A DNA stretch of 64,000 bases from Caecitellus pseudoparvulus (Eukaryota; Bigyra: Bicosoecida), in NCBI GenBank assembly GCA_965644315.1, contig CBFFRQ010000096.1, positions 1 through 64,000 of the forward strand, given 5' to 3'. This document shows positions 29,941 through 39,526 of this stretch, piece after piece (within the stretch, counting starts at the first letter, position 1; each line of letters starts with the position of its first letter). The notes below the pieces were generated by a model that saw nothing but the letters and a program-made list of their open reading frames with translations, had not been told where the DNA came from and made no database searches. Made by a program: the position numbers and the translations under genes.

Positions 29941-30504
29941 TTAGAATTTTTGTTTTAGTTTGAAAACACTTTTAATTAAAGCATACAAGGATTCGTAAGA
30001 ATCGAAAATATTTAGAACATCCTCGCCACATGCACTAATTAATTCCATACGTTTCCTCGACATTTGCTCAACATTTTCAGGATTTCTGCCTTCACAAATA
30101 GTATTAAATAATTTATTAGAAGGAGTAACCACAGCAATATTATTAACATCTACACCTAAATATTTTGCTTCATTTATACTAGAACAAACTAGAATTAATT
30201 TAAATTCTTTCATTTCGTTTTTAATTTTATCAACGTATTCTTTTGCCTTCATTAAGTAATTAACATCAGCATTAGTATCACCATCAACCGCAACACTTTG
30301 AGAGACATCAATTAAATATACACCACTTTCAGCCCTTAATTGTTTGCATAAAGTGCTTTTACCGGTCATACATGACATCACAATAGCACCAAAGCGAATT
30401 TTAGACCATTTCTTTTTTTTGCTTTTACCAAAACAATTGTAAGCAGTTTTAGCACCGATAGATACAAGACCTGCACCGAGCATTATTCCCGTTTCCATAT
30501 CCAT
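29941..30504 (-). CDS. P-loop protein with N-terminal hydrophobic segment
   Basis: 187 residues. An N-terminal Gly-rich hydrophobic stretch (GIMLGAGLVSIGAKTAY) may anchor to a membrane. Then comes a Walker A-like loop SCMTGKSTLCKQL and a second strand with FKLILVCSSINEA. The core resembles small NTPases or nucleotide kinases, but the Walker B acid is not clear. The start overlaps a run of in-frame Met (MDMETGIM). Function is unknown; virophages often carry such accessory P-loop proteins. A TCTA motif lies at 30518-30521. Confidence 0.65.
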   Translation of the reverse strand: MDMETGIMLGAGLVSIGAKTAYNCFGKSKKKKWSKIRFGAIVMSCMTGKSTLCKQLRAESGVYLIDVSQSVAVDGDTNADVNYLMKAKEYVDKIKNEMKEFKLILVCSSINEAKYLGVDVNNIAVVTPSNKLFNTICEGRNPENVEQMSRKRMELISACGEDVLNIFDSYESLYALIKSVFKLKQKF

Positions 30505-30517
30505 ATATATATAATCT

Positions 30518-30521
30518 TAGA
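30518..30521 (-). promoter_or_regulatory. TCTA promoter motif
   Basis: TCTA on the minus strand 13 bases before the start at 30504, followed by TATATATATGG. Confidence 0.6.
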
Positions 30522-30539
30522 TAATATTTTTTATATATT

Positions 30540-33110
30540 CTAATTTAATCTTGTAAAAGTAAATTCCATACGCATATTATAATAGAGATTTCTATTAATT
30601 GTTACGCCTGTGTGTATTTGTGATTCTTTAACATATAAGACAATTAATTCAAGGTCTGTTAATGCACCTTTATTAATTTCTGTTTCAATAGTTTGATTTG
30701 TATAACATCTAATATAATCAACACCAACAGTTTCATTAGGATATGATGGATATACACTAGTATCAAGAAGAACTTCATCAACACCATCAATAATATCACT
30801 TTTTTGTCGTGAATAATTTCTTGAATCTGTAATAGGTGTTGGATTTAAAAATAATCTTACTGGTTGGGGGTCAAGTGTTGTATTTGTATGATATTCAAGG
30901 ACTCTTATTTTTACTTTATAATTTCCGTTTGGTAAAAAGTTTAAATCATTTGATGAATAATATTGTTGTATTTCAAGATTTGAACTTCCAGAAGGGATAT
31001 TTCCAACTTTGGTGACATTTAAAATATAAGGGCGTATTGGTGCGATTCCTGTTAAATCAAATCCATTCATATTAATATTACCATAAACTTGAACCTGACC
31101 TTTATTATTTAGTTCTAGTACTTTTTTAGAATCATCTCCGCTAAAATCACCATTTAAATAAAAACTTGCGACGGAATCAGCTTGAACGCCTGTATTTCCT
31201 GCTTGATTATTTGTTGATAATGCTATATCTAGAACAGCCTCATTAATTACCCCTCCTTGTCCGCTCCTTTGTAATGATAAAACAGTTGATGGAGGGCTTG
31301 GATTTGCTCCTGTGCTTGTTTTTGTGGGTGAAGTATTAAAAATGTTTAAAACCCCACGGCTATCTAATCCTGCACCTGATAATGGAAGAGTCCCAACTTT
31401 ACCAACGTTTCTCATTTCGTTATTTCCTGTAAATGTATTATTAGCTCCAAGTGCTACAGATGAACCAACTAAACCATCCACATATCCTTTCGTCGCTGCG
31501 TCATCAGCATCAACAGGGGTAGCAAGACCATAAATAATATTATTTGACATATTAAAAGGTATTAATGATTGAACATTATTATGATTAATATTAAAAGTAT
31601 TTACAATTGTTCCACCACTGTTATTAAAAAATGAATGTTTATTATCCCCACTACCATTAACATATCTCATATTATTTGTTGCAGTTTGTGTTTCAATATA
31701 ATTGTTTGTTCCATCATCACTTCTTAATAATGTCATTTTTCTTGATTGAACGTCAGCACAACTCAAAATTTGTCCATTTGTATTCATATCAATATTTCCT
31801 GCCATCATGTGAAGCGTTCTATATCCTCTAATTTCATTATTTAAAATTGATAAAGATAATGAGGGATTCCCAATAACATTATTATAAAAGTTATGCTGAC
31901 TGGATGTCCCCCCACTCATATTATAATAGTTTAATGCACTGTTTGTTAATTCAAAGTATCCAGCACTCGTGTTACCATCAGGGCGAATAAGCGTTAATTT
32001 ATCTGTTTGAACGTCATTAGCATCTTTAATACTGCTATTTAGTGCCATTGTTATATCTCGTCTGGCTGTAATTGAATCAGGACCAATAAATAAAATTCCA
32101 CTATTTAAACCAGAATCACGGACATAAAACCGATGTTCTTTATCAACTACACTATTAGTATATATAATATTATTAAGTCCATCAGCGTTGATGCTTCCTG
32201 CTTTATTTCCATTACTTTGTAGTAGTGTTATTTCTTTTATTTCCACTTCATCTGTTGTCATTTTATCAGTGAAAGTTTTTTGACCTCCTATAGTTTGATT
32301 TGTTATTAAATTTACAGCATTATCATCTACATATTTTTTTGTTGCTGCTTCATCGTCATCTACAGGCTCAGCAAGACCATAAAGAATATTATTTGACATA
32401 TTAAAAGGTAGTAATGATTGAACGCTATTATAATTTATATTAAATGTATTTATTACAGTTCCAGAATTATTATTAAAAAATGAGTGTGTGCCATTTCCAC
32501 TTCCAACAACATATTTAAATATATGTGTTGATGGTTCGCTTTCTATAAAATTTGATGGGACACCATCACTTCGCATTAATATCATTTTATTAGTTTGTAT
32601 ATCTTGTTCAGTAATGAGGGTATTTGTGAAAGTTTTTTCACCCCCAACATTTTGATTACCTGATAATTTAACCGTATTATTATCAAATTGTTGTTTTGTA
32701 ATTGGTTCATTTTGGCTGTTTGCATCTCTCACCCTTACTGTGCCTAAATCATAAGGTTGTTCTAATGTTGTTAATGGTTCAGTTGAGGCATTATTATAAA
32801 CAATACCTACATCTTGACCGCTTTTAAATATTAACCCTTTATAACGTGTATTTCCTGCTATATTTTCTTTTGCAGTAAAACCAGTATCAGCATTGACAGC
32901 AGGTGTAGCATTATTAAATTCAACAATTGCATCTTTTACTTTGAATGTTTCAAGTTCATTAATGATTTCTTCTCCATCTACTTCTAAATTACCCGTAACA
33001 GTAATATTATTAAATGTAATATTTGGCTTTTCTTGAATAATTTCTAACATATCATCAGCAAGGCTTGACCCATCCATATTAAGGGAGAATGATTGTCGTG
33101 AATCGTCCAT
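30540..33110 (-). CDS. Fibre-like structural protein (tail-fibre type repeats)
   Basis: 856 residues. Repeated units (LPFNMSNNILYGLAEPVDDD then EAATKKYVDD; again MSNNIIYGLATPVDADD then AATKGYVDG) match the 'GL..P....DAATK.YVD' repeats of phage tail fibres. Further beta-rich repeats (TLLRSDGxxxNYIET, HSFFNNNSGTVINTFNIN) fill the middle, and the C-terminal ~150 residues form a distinct beta-rich head. The N-terminus (QSFSLNMDGSSLADDMLEI) could be the attachment site. Fibres of this build trimerise and bind receptors. The gene lies 47 bases from the penton-like gene, so a vertex spike is a reasonable inference. Confidence 0.75.
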   Translation of the reverse strand: MDDSRQSFSLNMDGSSLADDMLEIIQEKPNITFNNITVTGNLEVDGEEIINELETFKVKDAIVEFNNATPAVNADTGFTAKENIAGNTRYKGLIFKSGQDVGIVYNNASTEPLTTLEQPYDLGTVRVRDANSQNEPITKQQFDNNTVKLSGNQNVGGEKTFTNTLITEQDIQTNKMILMRSDGVPSNFIESEPSTHIFKYVVGSGNGTHSFFNNNSGTVINTFNINYNSVQSLLPFNMSNNILYGLAEPVDDDEAATKKYVDDNAVNLITNQTIGGQKTFTDKMTTDEVEIKEITLLQSNGNKAGSINADGLNNIIYTNSVVDKEHRFYVRDSGLNSGILFIGPDSITARRDITMALNSSIKDANDVQTDKLTLIRPDGNTSAGYFELTNSALNYYNMSGGTSSQHNFYNNVIGNPSLSLSILNNEIRGYRTLHMMAGNIDMNTNGQILSCADVQSRKMTLLRSDDGTNNYIETQTATNNMRYVNGSGDNKHSFFNNSGGTIVNTFNINHNNVQSLIPFNMSNNIIYGLATPVDADDAATKGYVDGLVGSSVALGANNTFTGNNEMRNVGKVGTLPLSGAGLDSRGVLNIFNTSPTKTSTGANPSPPSTVLSLQRSGQGGVINEAVLDIALSTNNQAGNTGVQADSVASFYLNGDFSGDDSKKVLELNNKGQVQVYGNINMNGFDLTGIAPIRPYILNVTKVGNIPSGSSNLEIQQYYSSNDLNFLPNGNYKVKIRVLEYHTNTTLDPQPVRLFLNPTPITDSRNYSRQKSDIIDGVDEVLLDTSVYPSYPNETVGVDYIRCYTNQTIETEINKGALTDLELIVLYVKESQIHTGVTINRNLYYNMRMEFTFTRLN

Positions 33111-33157
33111 ATTATATATACATTATATAAAAATTTTTAGAGTTTATATAATATAAT

Positions 33158-33997
33158 TTAATAATGTTCTTTTTCTTTTCTAAACTGTTTAATTATTAGA
33201 GATAACTTAACACCACCACCCATAATTTTTAATGGTTCGTAATGGTCGTCTAATATAATAAAATCTAAATCAGTAATTTGAGAACTTAATAATAAATCAT
33301 GATTCCAAAATGTTTCATCATCACTAATAAAAGTTGAATATGTACCGGTTCCTGATTCAATATCAAAAGATACTAAAACAGGGAATTTGAGCCTATTATT
33401 ACCAGAACCAAAATATGAGTTGTTTAAAATTCCGTTCTTCATGCAAATATAAACTTTAGAAGTAGCAATAAGATTTGCATAATTTAGCCCAGACATATTA
33501 TTTGAGGGGTCAATTTTTAATGCATCACCGTCATTATCTTGAGATTGTGCGAATCCAATTTTACGCCAAAATTTACCATAATTACCAACAGTAGAAAATT
33601 TAATATAATTTGTATCATTATTTTCAATCTTTAATCTTAATGTTGCGGGGTCTTGTGTAATAACAACTGTTCCACCTAAACCATTAATAACACCTTGTAA
33701 ATAAGTTGCAAAATTTGCTGTAGATGAAAAAACTAAAGAATCAGGTATAGTATGTGTAGAAGTTGCCCCATTTTCAATCTCTACTTCAAATGTGTTTCTA
33801 TCTGTGTTAAATTGTGGAAATGTATTCGGGATGGATGCCGATTGAACTATTAAACGATTGATAACATTACCGCCACTTAAAACTAAAGGTGTAGTATTAA
33901 AATTGGTAGTCCACTCATAAGAAGTGTCTTCTTTTTGTTTATCAATCTCACTATTAATATAAATTTCTAATGTATTATTTATATCAATCAATGCCAT
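33158..33997 (-). CDS. Penton-like minor capsid protein
   Basis: 279 residues, beta-rich. The N-terminal pattern WTTNFNTTPLVLSGGNVINR followed by LIVQSASIPNTFPQFNTDRN is typical of the vertex/minor capsid proteins of Polinton-like viruses and virophages. Their single jelly roll forms the pentons. Length is close to mavirus penton (~300). Its place beside the major capsid gene, in the same orientation, supports the call. No enzyme motif. Mavirus order is ATPase, protease, penton, capsid; here capsid precedes penton. Confidence 0.75.
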   Translation of the reverse strand: MALIDINNTLEIYINSEIDKQKEDTSYEWTTNFNTTPLVLSGGNVINRLIVQSASIPNTFPQFNTDRNTFEVEIENGATSTHTIPDSLVFSSTANFATYLQGVINGLGGTVVITQDPATLRLKIENNDTNYIKFSTVGNYGKFWRKIGFAQSQDNDGDALKIDPSNNMSGLNYANLIATSKVYICMKNGILNNSYFGSGNNRLKFPVLVSFDIESGTGTYSTFISDDETFWNHDLLLSSQITDLDFIILDDHYEPLKIMGGGVKLSLIIKQFRKEKEHY

Positions 33998-34064
33998 ATA
34001 TAAGACTATAGAAAATAATAAAATAAAACTAAACTTTATTATTTTATATATATAACAATTATAT

Positions 34065-34978
34065 TTATTCTACAACTTGTGCGGAACCTTTACCTAATTC
34101 TAACTGTCTTTTAAATCTGTATAAGCATACAAGTTGTTTTGATGCTGAGTCAGTAATTGCTTCGGGAGTATTAAATTCAGTAACTAATACACTAGTACCA
34201 ACGAGAGAATTAAAGCCATTAGATACAGCATTTTGAGAATCTTCCGGAGTTTTTAAGAATAAACCGCCTAAATATTGACATGTATTAGTTGATTGAACCA
34301 TTTGTTTAGAGTATTCAGAAGCATAAGAACGAGAATAGAAATCAGGTTTAGCACATCTAACGACACCTTCAAAATGGTCTACGTAATTAGATTCACTTTG
34401 TGCACCATTTACATTAACGTAATCTTGACCGGTAAACTGTAAGCGATAATCAGAAACATAATTTAAATTACCATTAACAAAAGAGTAATCACGAACTGGG
34501 TCAAAAGTTGCAGCAGAAATGTTTTTAAGTTTATTAGCACCTGGTACAGTTTTATATACAGGGAAAATTAAAGAACTAATAATATCACGTTTTTTAATAT
34601 TGAATTGATGAGCATGTGTAGTTCCTAACGCAATAGTTTGAAACTGGCAATCATAACCGTGGAAACGATTTACAATACCTTTAGTATTTGTACCCATAGG
34701 AGAGACTTTTTTTAACATTACTTGAGAGCCCAAATCAGTGAGGTGATATGCTTCAAAAGTAAATTTAAGATTAGACAAAGTATAAGAAATATCAGTAGCA
34801 CCAGTTGGTGGTGTAGAACCAGCTTTAAATAATAAAGGCAAATTATCTTTGAATACTATTTGAATATCAATAGGTGTAGATGATGTAGGTAGTAATTTTT
34901 TTAAGTCTAATCCAAAATCTCTTAATGGAATTGAGAATGAATAACTTTTAGTACCATCCGCAACTAATTCAACGTCTC
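34065..34978 (-). pseudogene. Major capsid protein, C-terminal part (gene split by transposon)
   Basis: The frame encodes about 304 residues. It starts as RDVELVADGTKSYSFSIPLR at the TTAA junction and ends in GKGSAQVVE. Beta-rich text with YTLSNLKFTFEAYHLTD and later RFKRQLELGKG fits the second jelly roll of a double-jelly-roll capsid protein. It continues in the same frame from the part at 39523-39952 if a single TTAA is kept. Total length would be ~447 residues, shorter than mavirus capsid (606) but near other double-jelly-roll capsids. The hydrophobic core shows no stop or frameshift, so the split looks recent. Confidence 0.85.
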
Positions 34979-35006
34979 TTAAGGTGCGTCACGGATTGGT
35001 GGATCA
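34979..35006 (+). repeat. Left TTAA duplication and inverted repeat of inner transposon
   Basis: TTAA (34979-34982) is followed by GGTGCGTCACGGATTGGTGG and four more bases (ATCA) identical to the reversed right end. Copies diverge after 24 bases. Confidence 0.93.
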
Positions 35007-35276
35007 AGGCGAGATACCAACGGCTTGTGTCAATCCTGTGAGATCAACACATCGACTTAGAATCTTTCTATGTTTGCGCTAGTTGACTGTCGGGAAAAAG
35101 AGAATGTACCATGCCTGAGGAACTGTTTTAGCCATTTTGGCGAGATCAACGAGCCGAACCTTGATTTTTTGCCCCAGGCGTTAGTGAGAAAGGGGTCGCA
35201 CGCTGTCGAGACAGGAAATCAACCCTGAGAGAGTCAGCACTGCAAGAGCGGCGATTAGGACTCTGGAAATCAAGCA

Positions 35277-37459
35277 TTGGTACAATTATTCGGGTGTTGT
35301 GGCATTTTCGAGGCAATGGAGTCCACCCAATCACGCTTGGTGCAGCCGAGCGTTTCTGTCACCCCGACAACGGCAGCATCCGTTGAGCGACGGGCCTCTG
35401 CGCCACATTCTGCATGTTGCGTGATTCAACATGTCGGTCACAAGTTGATCAAAAGGGTATACCATAAAACACAAAAGCTGCGGGGCACGAAACGTCGCAA
35501 CATCGACCGCAACGACTCGATGGAGGGGGCCAGGCTGCACCCCAAAATCCGCAAGGGGACACCCACCTACGAATTCCTCACATCGGGCGAGTGCCTCACC
35601 TTCATGCGCATGAGAGCAAGAAATTTAGCCAAAGCCCTCTCTGGCTTGATATCGGACAGCTTCTTGAGGTGGAACGCCCTCAGGGACATCCAGAATGGGC
35701 GTGAAGCCGACCTCTTGCTCGGGGTGATGATGGTGTGTGCCGGGCGCAACCGCCAAGAGATCACGTCTAGGCTGAGCATTGCCGCTACTACTCTCCAAGA
35801 CAGCATTCCTCGGTTGATTCCAGTGCTGAAGACCTTCTTTTACAAAGCGCTGCCCTGGGCAGTGCTTCCAGAGCACCGCAGAGAGGCGCTTTCCTTCCAT
35901 GGTGGACTGGCTCCAGGGCTGGTAGGGTTCGTAGACGGCCTGACATGGGAGACGAAAGCAACTTCTTCAGACAAAGAGAACCGCATCTGGTACAGCAACC
36001 ACCAATCGATGTACGGGTACAACTTTCTGTTGTTCTGCAGTGTTTCGGGGAGGGTTATATGGATCGAACCCATGGGCAAGGGCAACACAGTGTCTGAGAT
36101 TGCAGCCGCGCGACGAGCAACCGAGCGCATGCTGCGCTCAGGCGCCATCAAGCAAGGCGAGTACTTTGTCGGTGACGGTGTATTCCAGGGAGTCAGGCCT
36201 GCTGTGCGGCACCTTCCGGGCAACAAGGCGTTGGAGAAGATGGCGGCCCGAGTTCAGTCTCTGTGGGTCTCCTCGCCAGCCCCTGGCTCTCTGCATTCTC
36301 CACGGGACTTGGCAAGAGCAACGGCTTCCGCCCTGGCACACAAAACTGTGCAGCGTGAGATCTTCGTGTCAGGTCGCCAGGTTGTCGAGAACTGTGTGAA
36401 GGAGTTCAAGACGGTGTGTGGTCTCGTCCGATCGTCCAGTGTCAGACCATTGCAAGCGCAAACCAAGGAAAAAGAGATCAGAGACATGGGGTACATTACT
36501 GCTGGGATGCTCGCTTTCCAACAAGCAGAGGGGCACCGGGTTCCTCGGTCAGAGCAGTGGCTCCACATCCGCGGTTCGCGTCAGCCAGCACTCGTCCTGT
36601 TTGAGCTGTTTGCATCCTTGGCTGGAGATTGTCCTGCTTCTAATCGCCGTGACAGTGAACTTGACGCAAGCCTTCCGAGCGGCATCGCGAAACGAAGGAG
36701 CGTATCTTTTCTTCATGACGTCTTACGGCTGCTTCGCGGGGCCGAGTTGGGTACGGCCGGGAGGCCTTCACTGGAACGAAGCGATATTGAGGCTGCTACT
36801 CAGCTGCAGCAAGTGCTCGCCTGGTCGGAACAAGGGAACTTGTCTCCTCTTGTAAGTGGCATTTTGTGCGGTGGTCTCACAGAACTTGGCAGGCTGAAAA
36901 AGCAGCGCAGGCAGGTAGCTGTCTCGCCACGCTCTGGTGTCGCATCCCCTGGGGGGCCTCCTCTCCTGGCATCATGGCATCGCCACACTCTCCACCTGGA
37001 TACTGCCGCCCCGCCAAGACTGACGACGACAAGGTACGCCCACAGGAAGTCATGGATCTTGAAAAGCTGTGGGGTGCTGCAGCAGACAAGGCTGCTCTTG
37101 CCGGCAAGCCAGTTGTAGTCGGCAAGTACAATCATGATCCTGAGCTGTCCTACCCTCGTGGGATCGTCTACGCTCTTATTGAACCCACTCGAGACACCGC
37201 CACTTTTGAGGAGTCAGAAGAGGCGTATGATGTGTGGTACTATGACAAGTACGGAGATGAACTCCTCGAGACCCTCCCTGATGGGCAGACCGGAGGGCAC
37301 TTGCTCACATCCCTCCTTGAAGCAGAGACCCGCGACGTGGCAAAGAAAGACTACACGTGGCTCCCACCAGAGCACTTCAAGGAGGACTTTGACGGGAGTC
37401 AGCTTGTCGCGTACATGATGGATTGTCAGTCCTACAACTACGGCTACGTGAACGAGTGA
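35277..37459 (+). CDS. DDE transposase (PIF/Harbinger or DDE_Tnp_4-like), two exons
   Basis: Exon 1 is 35277-36851 and exon 2 is 36911-37459. The 59-base intron (GTAAGT...GCGCAG) joins them in phase 0 to 707 residues. Without splicing the first frame stops at 37118. Candidate catalytic residues: Asp in GLVGFVDGLTWET, Asp in GEYFVGDGVFQG, Glu in SGRQVVENCVKEFK. The spacing and the 'R..VE..FK' context are Harbinger/DDE_Tnp_4-like. The N-terminal part has a basic DNA-binding-like region (KLIKRVYHKTQKLRGTKRR). The C-terminal exon is acidic and ends SYNYGYVNE. A start at 35316 (MESTQ) is equally possible. The triad looks complete, so the enzyme may be active. Confidence 0.8.
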
Positions 37460-37464
37460 AACAA

Positions 37465-38898
37465 TCACGGGGAGTCAGAGTGCCCTCGGCGGCGTCTGTT
37501 GTATCTCGCTACGTCTTGGAGAAATGCATCTCCTGTGCTTGGCACGTTGTCAGTGAAGTTTGGGCGAGTTCTCTTGTGACCGCCAATGGTGGGGCGGTCC
37601 GAAGCCTCGGGTGAAGGAGTTGGGGCGGGACCACCTAATCCTTCTTGCCGCATCGCACCAGAAGAGCTCGGTGGGGCACGAGAAGAAGATGGTGACCTCG
37701 AAGCACTTGCAGTGTCAGCGGGAATGTGCCCAGTTTGTGAAGAAGCTATGACACTGAGGAGCTCCACAGCTCTCCTCTGATCTGCCCGGCCCTGGTCCAC
37801 TTTGTCCACGAGCAGCACGAGCATCTCTGCCATTTTCTCGAATGGTGCAAGAAGGGCAATCGCATCACGAGCAAAAGCATTTACTGCCGAAGAAATGCCC
37901 ATCCCCACCAGCGCCGATTGACGCGCAGCTTCTGCTCGGGCAGCACGTTGCGCATCGGGCTCCACGGGCTCTTCCCCAGGCTGTGACTGTCCGGCCAGAT
38001 CGTGCGAGTCATGAGGCAGATGAGGATTCTCGAGCAACGCGCTGTGGCTTTGGGTGCTACTCGCAAAAGACGAATCCAAGGAGCTCTCTCCGCTGCCCTC
38101 AACTGGACCCAGCCCTCCGGTGGGCGGCGTGGGTTGGGGGGCGGGTGCTTGCCCCAGAGATATCCCGAGGGAGGGGACAGTAGGAACGTTGCTGGCACTT
38201 CCTTGCGATTCTTGACTTACAGCTGACCCTTGGATTCCGGGTGGCCCCAGTGAACCCTGCTGGGTGTGGAGTGTTTGCATCGGCAAGCCAACAGCGTGGC
38301 TCTGGACCTGCGTGAAGGTTGCCAGGCTCGCACGAGGGGCGTTGTGGAGGTCCAAGAGTCTGCGGACCAACCACATGTCAATGAGAGCATGAAAGGAAAT
38401 AGGTACGATGTCCTCGTAAACACGGAACATGGTCTGCACCATGTCCGCGACGGTTGGGTAAACAGTCCGGCTGGTGCTCGGTAGGCCTCGCATGGCACAT
38501 GCCTTGTCCCACAGCTCAGTGAACACGTCTTGGAACTCAGCGTGTGCCTTGTTCAGGTTCTTCCTTGTTGCATGGTAAAACATGCAGTGGGTAGCATGAA
38601 ACACGGCTGATGCATGTGCCTTGCACTTCGGCCGGGAGCACAGTCCATGACTGTCCAGCTTCTGGAAGGAGAATTCGGGGATGAGAGCGGGGTCCAATAC
38701 AAAGACGGGGGCATTTCTGTTCGAAAGGCGCAGGATTGCGTCGCCCAGGATGTGTCCATCCACGGGGATGCCCAATTCAGAGAGCATGGTAGCTGGACTT
38801 TGTAGGTTGTTTGCACCACTCGGGTCAAAGGGGCGCTCCCGAGACAGACAAGAGAAGGAAAGTGAGCCAGGAGTTGTGCCCAACATGCCCCCCGTCAC
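37465..38898 (-). CDS. Second transposon protein, Cys/His-containing, unknown
   Basis: 477 residues. The N-terminal ~190 residues look folded and include CSRPKCKAHASAVFHATHCM followed by FYH, a possible zinc site. The middle is Ser/Gly/Pro-rich. Next comes an amphipathic helix (FEKMAEMLVLLVDKVDQGRA). The tail is basic (NRRRRGHSDSP). PIF/Harbinger elements encode a second, Myb/SANT-like DNA-binding protein needed for mobility. This gene holds the same place, but I see no clear Myb signature. The start may also be the downstream Met of MLSELGIPVDG. Confidence 0.7.
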   Translation of the reverse strand: MTGGMLGTTPGSLSFSCLSRERPFDPSGANNLQSPATMLSELGIPVDGHILGDAILRLSNRNAPVFVLDPALIPEFSFQKLDSHGLCSRPKCKAHASAVFHATHCMFYHATRKNLNKAHAEFQDVFTELWDKACAMRGLPSTSRTVYPTVADMVQTMFRVYEDIVPISFHALIDMWLVRRLLDLHNAPRASLATFTQVQSHAVGLPMQTLHTQQGSLGPPGIQGSAVSQESQGSASNVPTVPSLGISLGQAPAPQPTPPTGGLGPVEGSGESSLDSSFASSTQSHSALLENPHLPHDSHDLAGQSQPGEEPVEPDAQRAARAEAARQSALVGMGISSAVNAFARDAIALLAPFEKMAEMLVLLVDKVDQGRADQRRAVELLSVIASSQTGHIPADTASASRSPSSSRAPPSSSGAMRQEGLGGPAPTPSPEASDRPTIGGHKRTRPNFTDNVPSTGDAFLQDVARYNRRRRGHSDSP

Positions 38899-39498
38899 CG
38901 GGGCGTCCTTTGTGTTGTAGAGAATCGCCTATTTGGCAAAGGAGGGGGGGAAGTGTGACGGTATGCGTAGCGATTTCCGCACACCGTTTCAAACCCTCAC
39001 AGCTGCAAGAATGGTGTGCTCCGGTGGACTCAATGCAGTCCCCCTTTGTGACTTCGCACGCCGATCTAGCCTCCCTTGGGCTTGAAGTCCCGCCTGCTTT
39101 CACGGTAGGGGAGACCTTGACCTGTGAGCAACGCTCAAAATCTTGCCGTTATGCTCACCATTCAAACTGTGCTCGAGACTTGCTGAGGAAAGTACCAAGA
39201 CCAAGGCACTGAGTGGCAATTCAGTGCAAAGCGGAGAAACAGATGAGTATCCGTTTTAGGCGAACGAGCGGGCCTACGTTGCGCTGGGGCAGGGCTGCCG
39301 ATCGAGACACGAGCACAAACGGCTACAAACACCCGCGTACTGCCGCACCCTCAGTTGCACGAAAAAAAGAACACCCAACAAGGCATACATGAGTGGATGG
39401 GAGGCGCTGGTAAATTCATATTGCACAACACCTCCTCACTGTGGAAATCGACTCCGCTGGTGACAAATCACAGGGGCCCCTGGAGTTCAAACCAACCC
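38899..39498. other. Non-coding right end of inner transposon
   Basis: About 600 bases between the start of the partner gene and the right inverted repeat. This is presumably its promoter and transposase-binding region. I see no gene here. Confidence 0.5.
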
Positions 39499-39526
39499 TG
39501 ATCCACCAATCCGTGACGCACCTTAA
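39499..39526 (-). repeat. Right inverted repeat of inner transposon and TTAA
   Basis: The reverse complement of 39499-39522 equals the left end for 24 bases. TTAA at 39523-39526 is the second target copy. Confidence 0.93.

Larger units (their letters stand above)
34983..39522. mobile_element. 4.54-kb TTAA-flanked DNA transposon inside the capsid gene
   Basis: Boundaries are set by 24-bp perfect inverted repeats and TTAA on both sides (34979-34982, 39523-39526). GC content jumps from ~30% to >50% exactly at the ends, like host DNA. It carries two convergent genes whose stops are 5 bases apart: a DDE transposase (plus) and a 477-residue partner (minus). It holds no reverse transcriptase or tyrosine recombinase, so it is not a Ngaro retrotransposon, the class known to sit in EMALEs. 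TTAA targets are typical of piggyBac, but the transposase looks closer to PIF/Harbinger or IS5-like DDE_Tnp_4 enzymes. Confidence 0.93.

Noticed and set aside
31312-31533. Plus-strand ORF inside the fibre gene
   Set aside because: Short, AT-context shadow without an upstream TCTA motif; the minus frame spans the whole locus.
34983-39522. Ngaro-type retrotransposon
   Set aside because: Known guests of EMALEs, but there is no reverse transcriptase, RNase H or tyrosine recombinase; simple 24-bp inverted ends and TTAA indicate a DNA transposon.
34983-39522. Straight piggyBac assignment from TTAA
   Set aside because: The catalytic context is DDE with R-x-x-V-E, not the DDD piggyBac core; left as unclassified TTAA element.
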